DNA of 64,000 nt from Antarcticibacterium arcticum (GTDB lineage: Bacteria > Bacteroidota > Bacteroidia > Flavobacteriales > Flavobacteriaceae): the NCBI RefSeq assembly GCF_007993795.1, contig NZ_CP042476.1, positions 1,364,001 to 1,428,000 of the forward strand. Direction: 5' to 3'. How positions within the stretch are numbered: the stretch's first letter is position 1; the number at the start of each line of letters is the position of its first letter. The position numbers and the translations under genes are program-made. The notes beneath the pieces are model-generated. The model was given only the letters and a program-made list of their open reading frames with translations. It was not told the DNA's origin and searched no databases. This document shows, in pieces, positions 28,840 to 37,839 of the stretch.

Positions 28840-29137
28840 GTGATACGTTTGATATGGTAAATTTCAAATTTAGGATTTTTGATAAGAATATACTGTTTAG
28901 ACCTTATAAATGTGCGGGAAATTAATGACAGTTCCCCCTGTTATGATTCCTCGTATTTATTGGGAAAAATGTTATCATTTTGTCCTTTTGAGTATAAAAA
29001 AGGATGGATAATTGAATAAACATCCGGAAATATTTCCCTGGCTTTTTTGCCCTGAAACGATTGTTAAGTGTTTATAAAATTGTTGTATAAACTTTGAAGG
29101 CTTTGTAAATTAGGCTATTAACCATTTTTATAATACT

Positions 29138-30313
29138 ATGAAACCAGCCAGAATTCCGGGATTTATTGGAGAACAACAACGTGGAAATTTCATTCATATT
29201 CAATGCACCTGTTTTTTATTAATTGTTTTTTTAATTCAGGGAGTGCACACATTTGCACAAAAACCCACGATCGAAAGAGAACAGGGAGCTATAAAGGTGG
29301 TTAAACTGGCTGAGGGCCTTGATCATCCCTGGGCGCTTGCATTTCTGCCAGATAACAGGGTAATGGTTACAGAACGAAGCGGGGCTTTAAAGATCATAGA
29401 TACTATGAATAAAATTTCTAAACCCCTTGAGGGATCTCCTGAAGTATTTGCCAAAGGCCAGGGAGGCTTGATGGATATCGCGCTGGACCCGGATTTTTCC
29501 AATAACCATTATATTTACCTCAGCTATGCTGAAGCCGGCCAAGACAGCACCTCTACTACTGCCCTTGGGAGGGGAACCTTTCGAAATGACCGCCTCAATA
29601 ACTTTGAAGTAATTTTCAGGATGGAACCCGGGATCAAAGAAGATAAACATTTCGGGAACCGGATTATTTTTACCCCTGAAGGACAGATCCTTTTCACCCT
29701 TGCAGATAGATTTAAATTTGACCCCGCCCAGGATAATTCCAATCATATGGGCACTATTGTAAGAATTAATAAAGATGGGAGCGTCCCCACAGATAATCCT
29801 TTTGTTGGTGATCCTAATGCCCTTGATGAGATTTGGAGTTACGGCCACAGGAATATTGAAAGTGCCGCTATAGATCCTAAAACCGGCAAACTTTGGGTAG
29901 CCGAAATGGGTCCAATGGGAGGTGACGAATTAAACCAGCCCCAGGTAGGTAAAAATTACGGTTGGCCACTCGTAAGTTGGGGGCGAAATTATGACGGCAG
30001 CAACATTCCCAACCCAGATACCCGGCCTGACCTGGAAGATGCTGTTATTGTTTGGACTCCCACTATTTCGCCCTCGGGGATGATATTCTATGATGGAAAT
30101 ATGTTTCCGGAATGGAAAGACCATGCGATTATTGGAGGACTCACCAGTAGCGGTATAGTAATAGTGAGCATACAAGACGATAAAGCAACAGAAACTGAAC
30201 GGGTTCCCCTTGCGGCACGAATAAGGGATATAGCCCAGGGACCAGATGGTGCGGTTTATGTAATTACAGATGCAAAAAATGGAATGCTGCTTAAACTCCA
30301 AAAGATGGAGTAA
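29138..30313 (+). CDS. PQQ-dependent sugar dehydrogenase
   Basis: A 391-residue secreted six-bladed beta-propeller of the glucose/sorbosone dehydrogenase family. A signal region spans about residues 16-42 (hydrophobic stretch ending THTFAQ). Motifs: GLDHPWALAFLPDNRVMVTE, GQGGLMDIALDP, FGNRIIFTPEG, YGHRNIESAAIDP and GPMGGDELN. It should oxidise aldoses in the periplasm using PQQ and calcium. No PQQ synthesis genes are seen here. A 298-bp AT-rich gap precedes it with no clear feature. Confidence 0.93.
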   Translation: MKPARIPGFIGEQQRGNFIHIQCTCFLLIVFLIQGVHTFAQKPTIEREQGAIKVVKLAEGLDHPWALAFLPDNRVMVTERSGALKIIDTMNKISKPLEGSPEVFAKGQGGLMDIALDPDFSNNHYIYLSYAEAGQDSTSTTALGRGTFRNDRLNNFEVIFRMEPGIKEDKHFGNRIIFTPEGQILFTLADRFKFDPAQDNSNHMGTIVRINKDGSVPTDNPFVGDPNALDEIWSYGHRNIESAAIDPKTGKLWVAEMGPMGGDELNQPQVGKNYGWPLVSWGRNYDGSNIPNPDTRPDLEDAVIVWTPTISPSGMIFYDGNMFPEWKDHAIIGGLTSSGIVIVSIQDDKATETERVPLAARIRDIAQGPDGAVYVITDAKNGMLLKLQKME

Positions 30314-30458
30314 TTATTCCACTCCCCTGGTGAGAAGGTCCCTTGAATTAAAAATTAACCCATTATTAATGCCATTAAAAATTAAATTACCCGGCACTTT
30401 CTCCCCACACCGCAATAGAAAAAATAAAAAATGTATTTTTGAAAATTCATCTTAAAAA

Positions 30459-31667
30459 ATTATTATCGATACTAAATTTACCAATGTAAGGGATCTGGCT
30501 CAGGATGTTGAGGCCATTAATCGAATTCCAATAGTACCACAGCTGCTGGATGTAATTTGCAAAACCACAGGAATGGGCTTTGCAGCGATTGCCCGTGTAA
30601 CAGAAGACAAATGGGTTACCTGTACCACAAGAGATGAAATCGCTTTTGGTTTAAAACCGGGAGATGAACTAAAGGTTGAAACTACGATATGTGATGAGGT
30701 TCGCAGGTATGATGAGCCTGTATTTATAGACAACGTACAACTGGACGAGCATTATTCCTGCCATCCCACCCCGAAGATGTATGGTTTTGAAAGTTATGTA
30801 TCAGTGCCTATTTACAAGCAGGATGGCAGTTTCTTTGGCACCCTGTGCGCTATAGATAAAAAGCCGGCCGTTGTAAAATCTGACGAGGTAATGGGGATGT
30901 TCCGGCTTTTTGCAGACCTTATCTCCTTCCATTTGCATACAATAGAAAAGATAAAGACAGCAAACATTAACCTGGAAGATGAAAGAAAAAATTCTGTATT
31001 AAGGGAACAATTCATAGCCATTTTAGGCCATGACCTTCGCAATCCTCTTGCAACCATAAGAATGAGCTCAGATATCCTCCTTAAGTTTGCCAAGGAAGAC
31101 CTTGTAAAACGCCAGGCTGCTATGATTAAATCTACCACTTTCCGCATGGAAGATTTAATAGGAAATATTCTGGATTTCGCACGGGGGCAATTTGGGGAAG
31201 GGATCCTGATTAATAAAAAATCCAACCTCCATGATCTGGAGGACATTCTTGATCAAATTATTGCTGAAATTGAAACCATGTCTCCCGATCAAAATATTGA
31301 ACATGACTTTCAGTTAAACAAAGAATTTTCTTCAGATGCCAACAGAATTGGCCAGTTATTATCCAATCTATTGGGAAATGCCGTTATCCATGGAGATCAT
31401 TCCAGGAGTATAAAAGTTACTGCCACCACTTTAAATGATGAGTTCAAACTATCTGTAATAAACGGAGGTAAAAAAATCCCGGAATCTGAAATGGAACAAT
31501 TGTTCAAACCCTTTTACCGTAAGGGACCGGGGAATGGAAAACAGGGCCTTGGGCTTGGACTTTTTATATCCTCTGAGATCGCTAAAGCGCATGGTGGAAA
31601 ACTAAGTGTACATTCTACTGAAGAAGGTACCAGTTTTACTTTTTCTATGCCCATACTCCAAAGCTGA
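30459..31667 (+). CDS. GAF-domain sensor histidine kinase (apparent ATT start)
   Basis: The frame runs from a TAA at 30453 with no ATG, GTG or TTG until 30573, yet the intervening codons encode a good GAF N-terminus (IDTKFTNVRDLAQDVEAIN, then IPIVPQLLDVICKTTGMGF). The likely start is ATT at 30459 or 30462, giving about 401 residues. Domains: GAF (about 15-165), HisKA with phosphoacceptor ILGHDLRNPLATIR, HATPase with NLLGNAVIHGD and GLGLGLFISSEIAKAHGG. No membrane helix, so cytoplasmic. No response regulator is adjacent. An upstream TATTTTTG (30434-30441) may be its -7 element. Confidence 0.85.
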   Translation: MIIDTKFTNVRDLAQDVEAINRIPIVPQLLDVICKTTGMGFAAIARVTEDKWVTCTTRDEIAFGLKPGDELKVETTICDEVRRYDEPVFIDNVQLDEHYSCHPTPKMYGFESYVSVPIYKQDGSFFGTLCAIDKKPAVVKSDEVMGMFRLFADLISFHLHTIEKIKTANINLEDERKNSVLREQFIAILGHDLRNPLATIRMSSDILLKFAKEDLVKRQAAMIKSTTFRMEDLIGNILDFARGQFGEGILINKKSNLHDLEDILDQIIAEIETMSPDQNIEHDFQLNKEFSSDANRIGQLLSNLLGNAVIHGDHSRSIKVTATTLNDEFKLSVINGGKKIPESEMEQLFKPFYRKGPGNGKQGLGLGLFISSEIAKAHGGKLSVHSTEEGTSFTFSMPILQS

Positions 31668-31798
31668 AAAATAAGGACTAATTAGTCTTATACATTTGGG
31701 TACAAATTATACGGTCAAAATTTATAAGCATTTTTAAAGTTCTTGTTGATCTGGAAATATTCTTTATTTGAATATCTTTATTCTTTTTGGTTTAAAAA

Positions 31799-33052
31799 AT
31801 GCAACCCAGGCAAATATTTCCTCTTTCCAGGCTTACAGCGGCAATTGAAAATGTCATCAATTCCCACTGCAGCAGGATAGTTTGGGTAAAGGCCGAAATT
31901 GTGAGATTGAATTACTACTCCCACACCGGTCACTGTTTTCCGGAACTTGTGGAAAAGGTAGATGGAAAGATCATTGCCGAAATTAGAGGTAATATCTGGA
32001 AGGCCAACTTTGAAGCCATAAACACGAAATTCAAATCTGTTCTTAATGAAGATCTGGGAGATGATATGAGCGTAGTGATCCAGGCTACTGTCACTTACCA
32101 TCCCATTTACGGGCTTGCCTTGAATATCCTGGATATAGATCCAGAATTTACCCTGGGTGAACTCGCCAGGCAAAAAATGGAGACGATCAATAAACTTCGC
32201 ACGGAAAATATTTTTGATTCCAACAAAAAAACCTTCTTACCCCCACTTCCCAAAACTATTGCACTTATTTCAGTAAGCAGCAGTAAAGGTTACCAGGATT
32301 TTATGAATGTTATTGAAAACAATCCCCAGGATTACCAATTTCATATAGTCCTTTTTCCTGCGGTTTTACAAGGGGAAAAAGCCGTTACTACCATCATGGC
32401 TGCATTAGATAGGGTTTTTGAATACAAAGATGTATTTGATGCGGTAGTTATTGTGCGTGGAGGTGGTGGGGAAATTGGTTTGAGTTGTTATGATAATTAT
32501 GATCTGGCCAGGGCAATTGCGCTCTTTCCCTTACCAATTCTAACCGGTATTGGACATTCTTCCAATGAAACGGTTTGTGAAATGGTAGCTTATCACAGCT
32601 TTATAACTCCTACCAGGATCGCAGGTTTCCTGCTGGAACAATATAACACCTTTGCCGGCCTGTTAAAAGAAAATATTGCCAGCATTTCGAATCAGGTGGA
32701 ATGGTTGAATAACCGGGAAAATGCTGAACTTAACGAATTATCAACACATTTTGCAATGGCTGTGGCCCGCAATGTAAAGAAGGCGGAAAATGATCTTAAA
32801 TATTTAATAAACGCTATTGAATACAACGCCGTAGCATTATTAAAAAGTGATAAAGCTGAATTAAAAAATATTTCCACCGGTATTCATTACCTGGATCCTC
32901 AAACAATCTTAAAAAGAGGTTTTAGCATTACCCGCCTTAATGGAGAGGTAATTAATGGGGCCGCAGGGGTAAATCCGGGAGACCTTCTGCAAACCCGGCT
33001 CTATGATGGTATTATTAAAAGCAGGGTTGAAACAATAGAACAGGAAAAATAA
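31799..33052 (+). CDS. xseA: Exodeoxyribonuclease VII large subunit
   Basis: A 417-residue XseA. N-terminal OB fold (VWVKAEIVRLNYYSHTGHCF), catalytic domain with RGGGGEIGLSCYDNYDLARA and LTGIGHSSNETVCEMVA, then a coiled-coil region that binds small subunits and a C-terminal segment ILKRGFSITR. Exonuclease VII degrades single-stranded DNA. Followed 5 bp later by xseB. Confidence 0.96.
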   Translation: MQPRQIFPLSRLTAAIENVINSHCSRIVWVKAEIVRLNYYSHTGHCFPELVEKVDGKIIAEIRGNIWKANFEAINTKFKSVLNEDLGDDMSVVIQATVTYHPIYGLALNILDIDPEFTLGELARQKMETINKLRTENIFDSNKKTFLPPLPKTIALISVSSSKGYQDFMNVIENNPQDYQFHIVLFPAVLQGEKAVTTIMAALDRVFEYKDVFDAVVIVRGGGGEIGLSCYDNYDLARAIALFPLPILTGIGHSSNETVCEMVAYHSFITPTRIAGFLLEQYNTFAGLLKENIASISNQVEWLNNRENAELNELSTHFAMAVARNVKKAENDLKYLINAIEYNAVALLKSDKAELKNISTGIHYLDPQTILKRGFSITRLNGEVINGAAGVNPGDLLQTRLYDGIIKSRVETIEQEK

Positions 33053-33057
33053 GACTT

Positions 33058-33276
33058 ATGAAACAAAAACTTACCTATACCAATGCCTTTGCTGAACTTC
33101 AGGAAATTGTAAGCGAAATGGAAAATGCAGAAATTGGAATTGACCTTCTGGAATCTAAAGTGAAAAGAGCTTCAGAATTGCTGAAAATATGCAAGGACAA
33201 ACTTTATTGTACCGAGAAAAATGTCGAGGATGTTTTAAAGGAGATAAGGGATTATCCTGAAAAAAAAGAACTATAA
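33058..33276 (+). CDS. xseB: Exodeoxyribonuclease VII small subunit
   Basis: A 72-residue helical protein: TYTNAFAELQEIVSEMENAEI is the XseB signature (family pattern F-x-E-x2-x-L-x2-I). It binds the coiled coil of XseA. Length is normal. It forms a two-gene operon with xseA. The following 190 bp contain no feature that I can support. Confidence 0.95.
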   Translation: MKQKLTYTNAFAELQEIVSEMENAEIGIDLLESKVKRASELLKICKDKLYCTEKNVEDVLKEIRDYPEKKEL

Positions 33277-33464
33277 TCTTCCCAAACCTTTTCCCGTAGA
33301 AAATTCCCTTTTTAAAGTCAATTGGAGGTTTTATAAATGCTCCCGTTTATTCCTTTCTGCATAATATTTTTCTACCTCCCTCCTTCCCCTTTTCTTCCAC
33401 TCTCCATTGAATAGCTAATAATCAGCAGTTTATCTTGAGTGCAATCGCAGCTGCAATTTCCCTT

Positions 33465-33484
33465 TATATGATTTTAGTCATATA
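33465..33484. promoter_or_regulatory. Crp/Fnr-type operator upstream of the nos cluster (copy 1)
   Basis: A perfect inverted repeat TATATGA-N6-TCATATA, with core TATGA-N6-TCATA. A TAATTTTA element (a TAnnTTTG variant) begins at 33504, 29.5 bp from the palindrome centre. If transcription starts about 7 bp after that element, the site lies near -42, the usual place for a class II Crp/Fnr activator. The same arrangement recurs at 34044. Confidence 0.7.
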
Positions 33485-33535
33485 TTAACACTATGAGCTT
33501 ATATAATTTTACCCTAAATATTTAAACCCAATAAT

Positions 33536-34045
33536 ATGAGAAAATTATCAAAATTGATCCTGACCTTAATTACAATAACAGCTTTCACCGCCTGTGGTGA
33601 TTCAGAGAAAAAAGAAAAGGATGATGTAAAAATTGGAGATTACAGCCAGGAAGCTCCTAAAAAAGAAGCAGCTGCAACCAGTTCAAAAGATATGGTAGAC
33701 ATGTCAAACAAAGGGATTGGCCCGGTAAAATCTGTAACCCTGAATGCAGAAATTGACAAAGCCCTGGCCGTGAAAGGAGAAACAGTATTTAAAAATATGT
33801 GTACTGCCTGTCATAAAACTGATAAAAAGTTTATTGGTCCTGCCATAGTAGGTATTACAGAAAGGCGTTCTCCCGAGTGGATCATGAATATGATCCTGAA
33901 TCCGGAAGAAATGATCGCCAATGATCCTATTGCAAAACAATTGTTGCTGGAATCCAATATGGCGGTTATGGCAAATCAAAACCTCACCGAGGAGGAAGCC
34001 AGATCTATCCTTGAATATTTCAGAACTCTTGACGAAGAGATTTAA
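33536..34045 (+). CDS. Lipoprotein c-type cytochrome of the nos cluster
   Basis: A 169-residue lipoprotein with lipobox TAFTAC, a low-complexity linker and one cytochrome c domain: heme-binding CTACH near residue 95 and a methionine ligand candidate in SNMAVMANQN. It probably passes electrons to nitrous oxide reductase. It is preceded by copy 1 of the palindromic operator; copy 2 follows it, before the fasciclin gene. Confidence 0.92.
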   Translation: MRKLSKLILTLITITAFTACGDSEKKEKDDVKIGDYSQEAPKKEAAATSSKDMVDMSNKGIGPVKSVTLNAEIDKALAVKGETVFKNMCTACHKTDKKFIGPAIVGITERRSPEWIMNMILNPEEMIANDPIAKQLLLESNMAVMANQNLTEEEARSILEYFRTLDEEI

Positions 34046-34065
34046 ATATGATTATCATCATATTT
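34044..34065. promoter_or_regulatory. Crp/Fnr-type operator before fasciclin-nosZ (copy 2)
   Basis: A perfect 9-4-9 inverted repeat, AAATATGAT-N4-ATCATATTT, again with the core TATGA-N6-TCATA. A TAATTTTA element begins at 34084, 29.5 bp from the centre, exactly as in copy 1. This gives fasciclin-nosZ and the following genes their own promoter under the same control. The left arm overlaps the stop codon of the cytochrome gene. Confidence 0.7.
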
Positions 34066-34116
34066 TAACAAAAATTATCAAGGTAATTTTACAGCTTCTA
34101 ACCAAAAATCTCTAAT

Positions 34117-34716
34117 ATGAAAACAAAACCTTTATTATTTGCTTTTCTAATGTTCACGGGCACCTTGATATTTGTAGGTTGTAAGGAAAAATCTTTAGAT
34201 GATGCTCCCGCAACTACATCTTCTCAAACCGAGACCACGGAAACCTCATCCAATCGCGGACAGGCCTTTATTGAAGATGAAAATTCTGAAGCCAACGCGT
34301 TACGCACTGCGATAAATTCGCCAGACCATTCTACCCTTGTAGCTGCGGTTCAGGCCGCAGGAGTTGAAAACGCCCTGGTAAATGTAGGACCTCTTTCAGT
34401 TTTTGCACCAACCAATGCGGCATTTGAAAAATTACCTGCAGGTACTGTTGATGACCTTCTCAAACCCGAGAACAAGGAAAAACTTGCCTATATCCTGAAA
34501 AATCATGTGGCTCCAAGCAATTATCCCATTGAAACCTTAATGAAAAATGTAGACAAAGGTCGTGCGCTTTATATGGCCTCAGGAGAATCTGTTCCTGTTA
34601 CCAGGGAAGGTGATGATATCTATGTAGGTGGTACCAAAATAGTTGGTTCCATAAAAGTAAGCAATGGATGGGTTCATGTTGTAGAAGACATCATATTACC
34701 AAAAAACACTAATTAA
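34117..34716 (+). CDS. Fasciclin-domain lipoprotein
   Basis: A 199-residue lipoprotein: lipobox IFVGC, a Ser/Thr-rich linker and one fasciclin (FAS1) domain (about 70-199) with the typical LSVFAPTNAAFEKLPAGTVD and the closing SNGWVHVVEDIILP. FAS1 domains mediate adhesion or protein contacts. It is 17 bp before nosZ, so a role in assembling or tethering the reductase is possible but unproven. Confidence 0.93.
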   Translation: MKTKPLLFAFLMFTGTLIFVGCKEKSLDDAPATTSSQTETTETSSNRGQAFIEDENSEANALRTAINSPDHSTLVAAVQAAGVENALVNVGPLSVFAPTNAAFEKLPAGTVDDLLKPENKEKLAYILKNHVAPSNYPIETLMKNVDKGRALYMASGESVPVTREGDDIYVGGTKIVGSIKVSNGWVHVVEDIILPKNTN

Positions 34717-34733
34717 TTTACACACTCACTCTA

Positions 34734-36689
34734 ATGAAAAAAATCAATTCTATTTTATCCTTATTGATCCTCTCTGTCCTTATGATAGGTTGTGGTGGAG
34801 ATGATGACAGGAAAAAATCTGGCGCCATGGCTACCAATGCAGCCGAGCGCGTTTATGTAGCCCCGGGAGAACACGATGAATTCTACGGATTCTTCTCCGG
34901 GGGTTTCAGCGGTCAAATGTCGGTTTACGGGTTACCCTCCGGACGTCTTTTAAAAGTAATCCCTGTATTTTCACAGGACGCAGAAAAAGGATATGGGTAC
35001 AATGAGGGTACAAAGGCAATGCTTAATACTTCCTATGGATTCATTCCCTGGGGAGATCTTCACCACGTTGATATCTCCCAAACAAATGGAGAACTTGACG
35101 GCCGGTGGGTGTTCACCCACGAGAATAACACCCCGCGTGTTGCCCGTATAGACCTGAATACTTTTGAAACCGGTGAGATCCTGGAAATTCCCAACAGCGC
35201 CGGTAACCACAGTTTTGCTATTACAGAGAATACAGAGTACCTTATTGCAGGAACACGTTTTGCAATTCCTTCTCCTCAAAGAGATATGTCTATTGAAGAG
35301 ATGAAAGGGAATTTTAAAGGCCCTCTTACTTTCGTAAAAGTAGACCAGGAAACAGGTGGAATGGAACTCGCTTTCCAGGTAATCATGCCGGGTTTCAATT
35401 TTGACCTTGCGCATCCCGGAAGAAATGCTTCCCACGGGTGGATGTTTGCCACTACTTACAACTCTGAAGAAGCTAACACCCTTCTTGAGGTAAATGCTTC
35501 CCAAAATGATAAGGATTTTATTGTTGCCCTTAACTGGAAAAAAATAGAAGAATACATTAATAATGGTGGCGGTACAATGATGGATGCAGAATATGCCCAC
35601 AACGTGTATGACCATAATTCCAGTACTGCAACCTCAACTATGAAAAAAGGTGTAAAAACTGTAGATCCAAAGGATATTCCCGGAGCTGTATTTTTCATGC
35701 CTATTCCAAAATCTCCGCACGGTTGTGATGTAGATCCTACCGGAGAATATATAGTTGGTAGCGGTAAACTTGCTGCAGAGTTAACAGTATTCTCCTTCTC
35801 AAAAATGATCAAAGCTATTGAGGATAAGAATTATGACGGGGATGCCTATGGAATCCCTATCCTTAAATATGAAGATATTCTTGGAGGTATCGTTAAGCAA
35901 CCCGGGCTGGGGCCACTTCATACTGAATTTGACGGAAAAGGAAATGCTTATACCACGTTCTTTATCTCTTCTGAAGTTGTAAAATGGAGTCTTACAGATT
36001 ATCAGGTTATAGACAGGAAACCTACTTATTACTCTGTGGGTCACCTTATGATCCCTGGTGGAAACTCAAGAAAGCCTTTCGGAAAATACCTTGTTGCAAT
36101 GAACAAAATTACCAAGGACAGGTATTTGCCAACTGGCCCGGAAATGAACCACTCGGCTCAATTATATGATATTACAGGCGATAAAATGGAGTTGCTTCTG
36201 GATTTCCCTACCATTGGAGAGCCACATTATGCCGCCGGAATTCCAGCCGATCTTGTTAAGCAGAATTCCAAAAAGATCTATCGGCTGGATGAGAACACTC
36301 ACGAACATTCAGTGAGAAATGAATCTGAAACCCGTGTAGAAAGAAAAGGGAATGAAGTTCATGTGTATATGACAATGGTTAGAAGTCATTTCTCTCCAGA
36401 TAATATTGAAGGTATCAAAGTGGGAGATAAAGTATATTTCCACGTGACCAACCTGGAACAGGATTTTGATGTACCACACGGATTTGCAATGATAGGAGCT
36501 AATACTGCCGAGCTGCTTATTATGCCGGGTGCTACCAAAACAATGCTTTGGGAACCAAAACGCGTTGGAGTATACCCACTATACTGTACAGATTTTTGTT
36601 CAGCGTTACACCAGGAAATGCAAGGTTACGTAAGAGTTTCTGCAGCAGGTGCCAATACGCCACTTAAGTGGTCACTTGATGGTGACTAG
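34734..36689 (+). CDS. nosZ: Nitrous oxide reductase, clade II (Sec-type, lipoprotein signal)
   Basis: A 651-residue copper enzyme that reduces N2O to N2 in the periplasm. The N-terminus is a Sec lipoprotein signal (LSVLMIGCGG), not a Tat signal, which marks clade II. A beta-propeller with CuZ histidines follows (DLHHVD, FDLAHPGRNASHG, SPHGCDVDP, LGPLHTEFDG, EPHYAAG). The C-terminal cupredoxin domain has the CuA ligands C618, C622, H626 and M629. Accessory nosL, nosD, nosF and nosY follow; no nosR is present, as is usual in clade II. Confidence 0.97.
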   Translation: MKKINSILSLLILSVLMIGCGGDDDRKKSGAMATNAAERVYVAPGEHDEFYGFFSGGFSGQMSVYGLPSGRLLKVIPVFSQDAEKGYGYNEGTKAMLNTSYGFIPWGDLHHVDISQTNGELDGRWVFTHENNTPRVARIDLNTFETGEILEIPNSAGNHSFAITENTEYLIAGTRFAIPSPQRDMSIEEMKGNFKGPLTFVKVDQETGGMELAFQVIMPGFNFDLAHPGRNASHGWMFATTYNSEEANTLLEVNASQNDKDFIVALNWKKIEEYINNGGGTMMDAEYAHNVYDHNSSTATSTMKKGVKTVDPKDIPGAVFFMPIPKSPHGCDVDPTGEYIVGSGKLAAELTVFSFSKMIKAIEDKNYDGDAYGIPILKYEDILGGIVKQPGLGPLHTEFDGKGNAYTTFFISSEVVKWSLTDYQVIDRKPTYYSVGHLMIPGGNSRKPFGKYLVAMNKITKDRYLPTGPEMNHSAQLYDITGDKMELLLDFPTIGEPHYAAGIPADLVKQNSKKIYRLDENTHEHSVRNESETRVERKGNEVHVYMTMVRSHFSPDNIEGIKVGDKVYFHVTNLEQDFDVPHGFAMIGANTAELLIMPGATKTMLWEPKRVGVYPLYCTDFCSALHQEMQGYVRVSAAGANTPLKWSLDGD

Positions 36690-36727
36690 AAACAGTTTTA
36701 ATTAGTTGAAAAATTTTTACTGGTAAG

Positions 36728-36759
36728 GCGGGTAAATAAAAGTATTTGCCCGCTTTTTT
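36728..36759 (+). terminator. Terminator or attenuator after nosZ
   Basis: GCGGGTAAAT (36728-36737) pairs with ATTTGCCCGC (36744-36753), with one G-U pair, followed by six T. It lies between nosZ and the accessory genes, so it probably reduces accessory transcripts relative to nosZ. Confidence 0.8.
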
Positions 36760-36780
36760 ATAAAATAACATATTCAAAAA

Positions 36781-37398
36781 ATGAAACTATCAGGAACTTT
36801 AATGATATTGGGATCAGCGCTGCTGCTGGGATTATTCTACTTTCCCTTGTGGAACATTACTTTGGGTGCACCACAATATCCAGAACCCTTAGGAATGGAT
36901 ATCTATATTTCCGGGATCCAGGGAGAAGAGGAATTTGATATTCAAAATATAGATGGTGTAAACCATTATATAGGAATGAAAAAAATACCAAAACCGGAGG
37001 AAATGTGGGAATTCAACATTTTTCCCGTTGTTATTGGAGGAATGGCCGGCCTTGGAATACTTTTAGGTTTCTTAGGGCTATTTAAATTTATTAGTCCCAA
37101 CTGGTTTTTGGGCTGGTTTGTTTTAATGATGATCCTTGGCGTACTGGGAATGTATGATTTCAATTCCTGGCTTATAGATTATGGGACAGACCTTGATCCA
37201 AAAGCAATTATCAAACTTACAGATGATGCCGGGAACCCCATAAGTTATAAACCGCCACTTTTTGGAACCCAACAGATCCTGAACTTTACGGCTCATTCCT
37301 ACCCAAGATTGGGAGCCTGGTTAATGTTTGCCGGAATGTTCTTAACTTTAATAGCCTGGTGGGTTGGAAGAAGATCCCACAAAACTCAAAATATTTAA
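36781..37398 (+). CDS. Membrane protein of the nos cluster
   Basis: A 205-residue protein with four hydrophobic segments (about 5-22, 82-104, 108-126 and 176-196) and a soluble loop between the first two. I do not recognise a named family; position between nosZ and nosL, 3 bp before nosL, fits the membrane proteins usually found in clade II nos clusters. It may take part in electron supply or copper delivery. Confidence 0.8.
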   Translation: MKLSGTLMILGSALLLGLFYFPLWNITLGAPQYPEPLGMDIYISGIQGEEEFDIQNIDGVNHYIGMKKIPKPEEMWEFNIFPVVIGGMAGLGILLGFLGLFKFISPNWFLGWFVLMMILGVLGMYDFNSWLIDYGTDLDPKAIIKLTDDAGNPISYKPPLFGTQQILNFTAHSYPRLGAWLMFAGMFLTLIAWWVGRRSHKTQNI

Positions 37399-37401
37399 AA
37401 A

Positions 37402-37839
37402 ATGAAAAATTACCTTTATTTGTTTATCACGTTGTTTTTGATTTCCTGCAGTAATGAGCCGGAACCTATTGTATATGGAAGTGATAGCTGTTCTTATTGC
37501 AAAATGACAATTGTTAGTAAAGCACATTCAGCTCAACTTGTCACCAAAAAAGGCAAACAAATAAAATATGATGCCATTGAATGTTTGGTAAAAGATAACA
37601 TTCAAAATTATGATGAGAAAGAAGTTGCCCTAATACTGGTAGCCAATTATAAGGAACCTGGTACAATGTTACCTGCGAAGGAAGCCGCGTATGTAATAGA
37701 TGAGCAAATAACCAGTCCTATGGGAGCCAATCTGGCCGCTGTAAAGAAAGGCAATGAGATAGAAGGCATCTCTGCTTCTTACACCTGGAATGAACTAAAA
37801 AACCATTTCCTCAAGGAGGATTCCCAACGCCAGAGATGA
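37402..37839 (+). CDS. nosL: Copper chaperone NosL
   Basis: A 145-residue lipoprotein with lipobox FLISC and the NosL metal motif SCSYCKMTI near residue 32; it delivers Cu(I) to apo-NosZ. Its stop overlaps the start of nosD (ATGA). Family length and context agree. Confidence 0.95.
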   Translation: MKNYLYLFITLFLISCSNEPEPIVYGSDSCSYCKMTIVSKAHSAQLVTKKGKQIKYDAIECLVKDNIQNYDEKEVALILVANYKEPGTMLPAKEAAYVIDEQITSPMGANLAAVKKGNEIEGISASYTWNELKNHFLKEDSQRQR

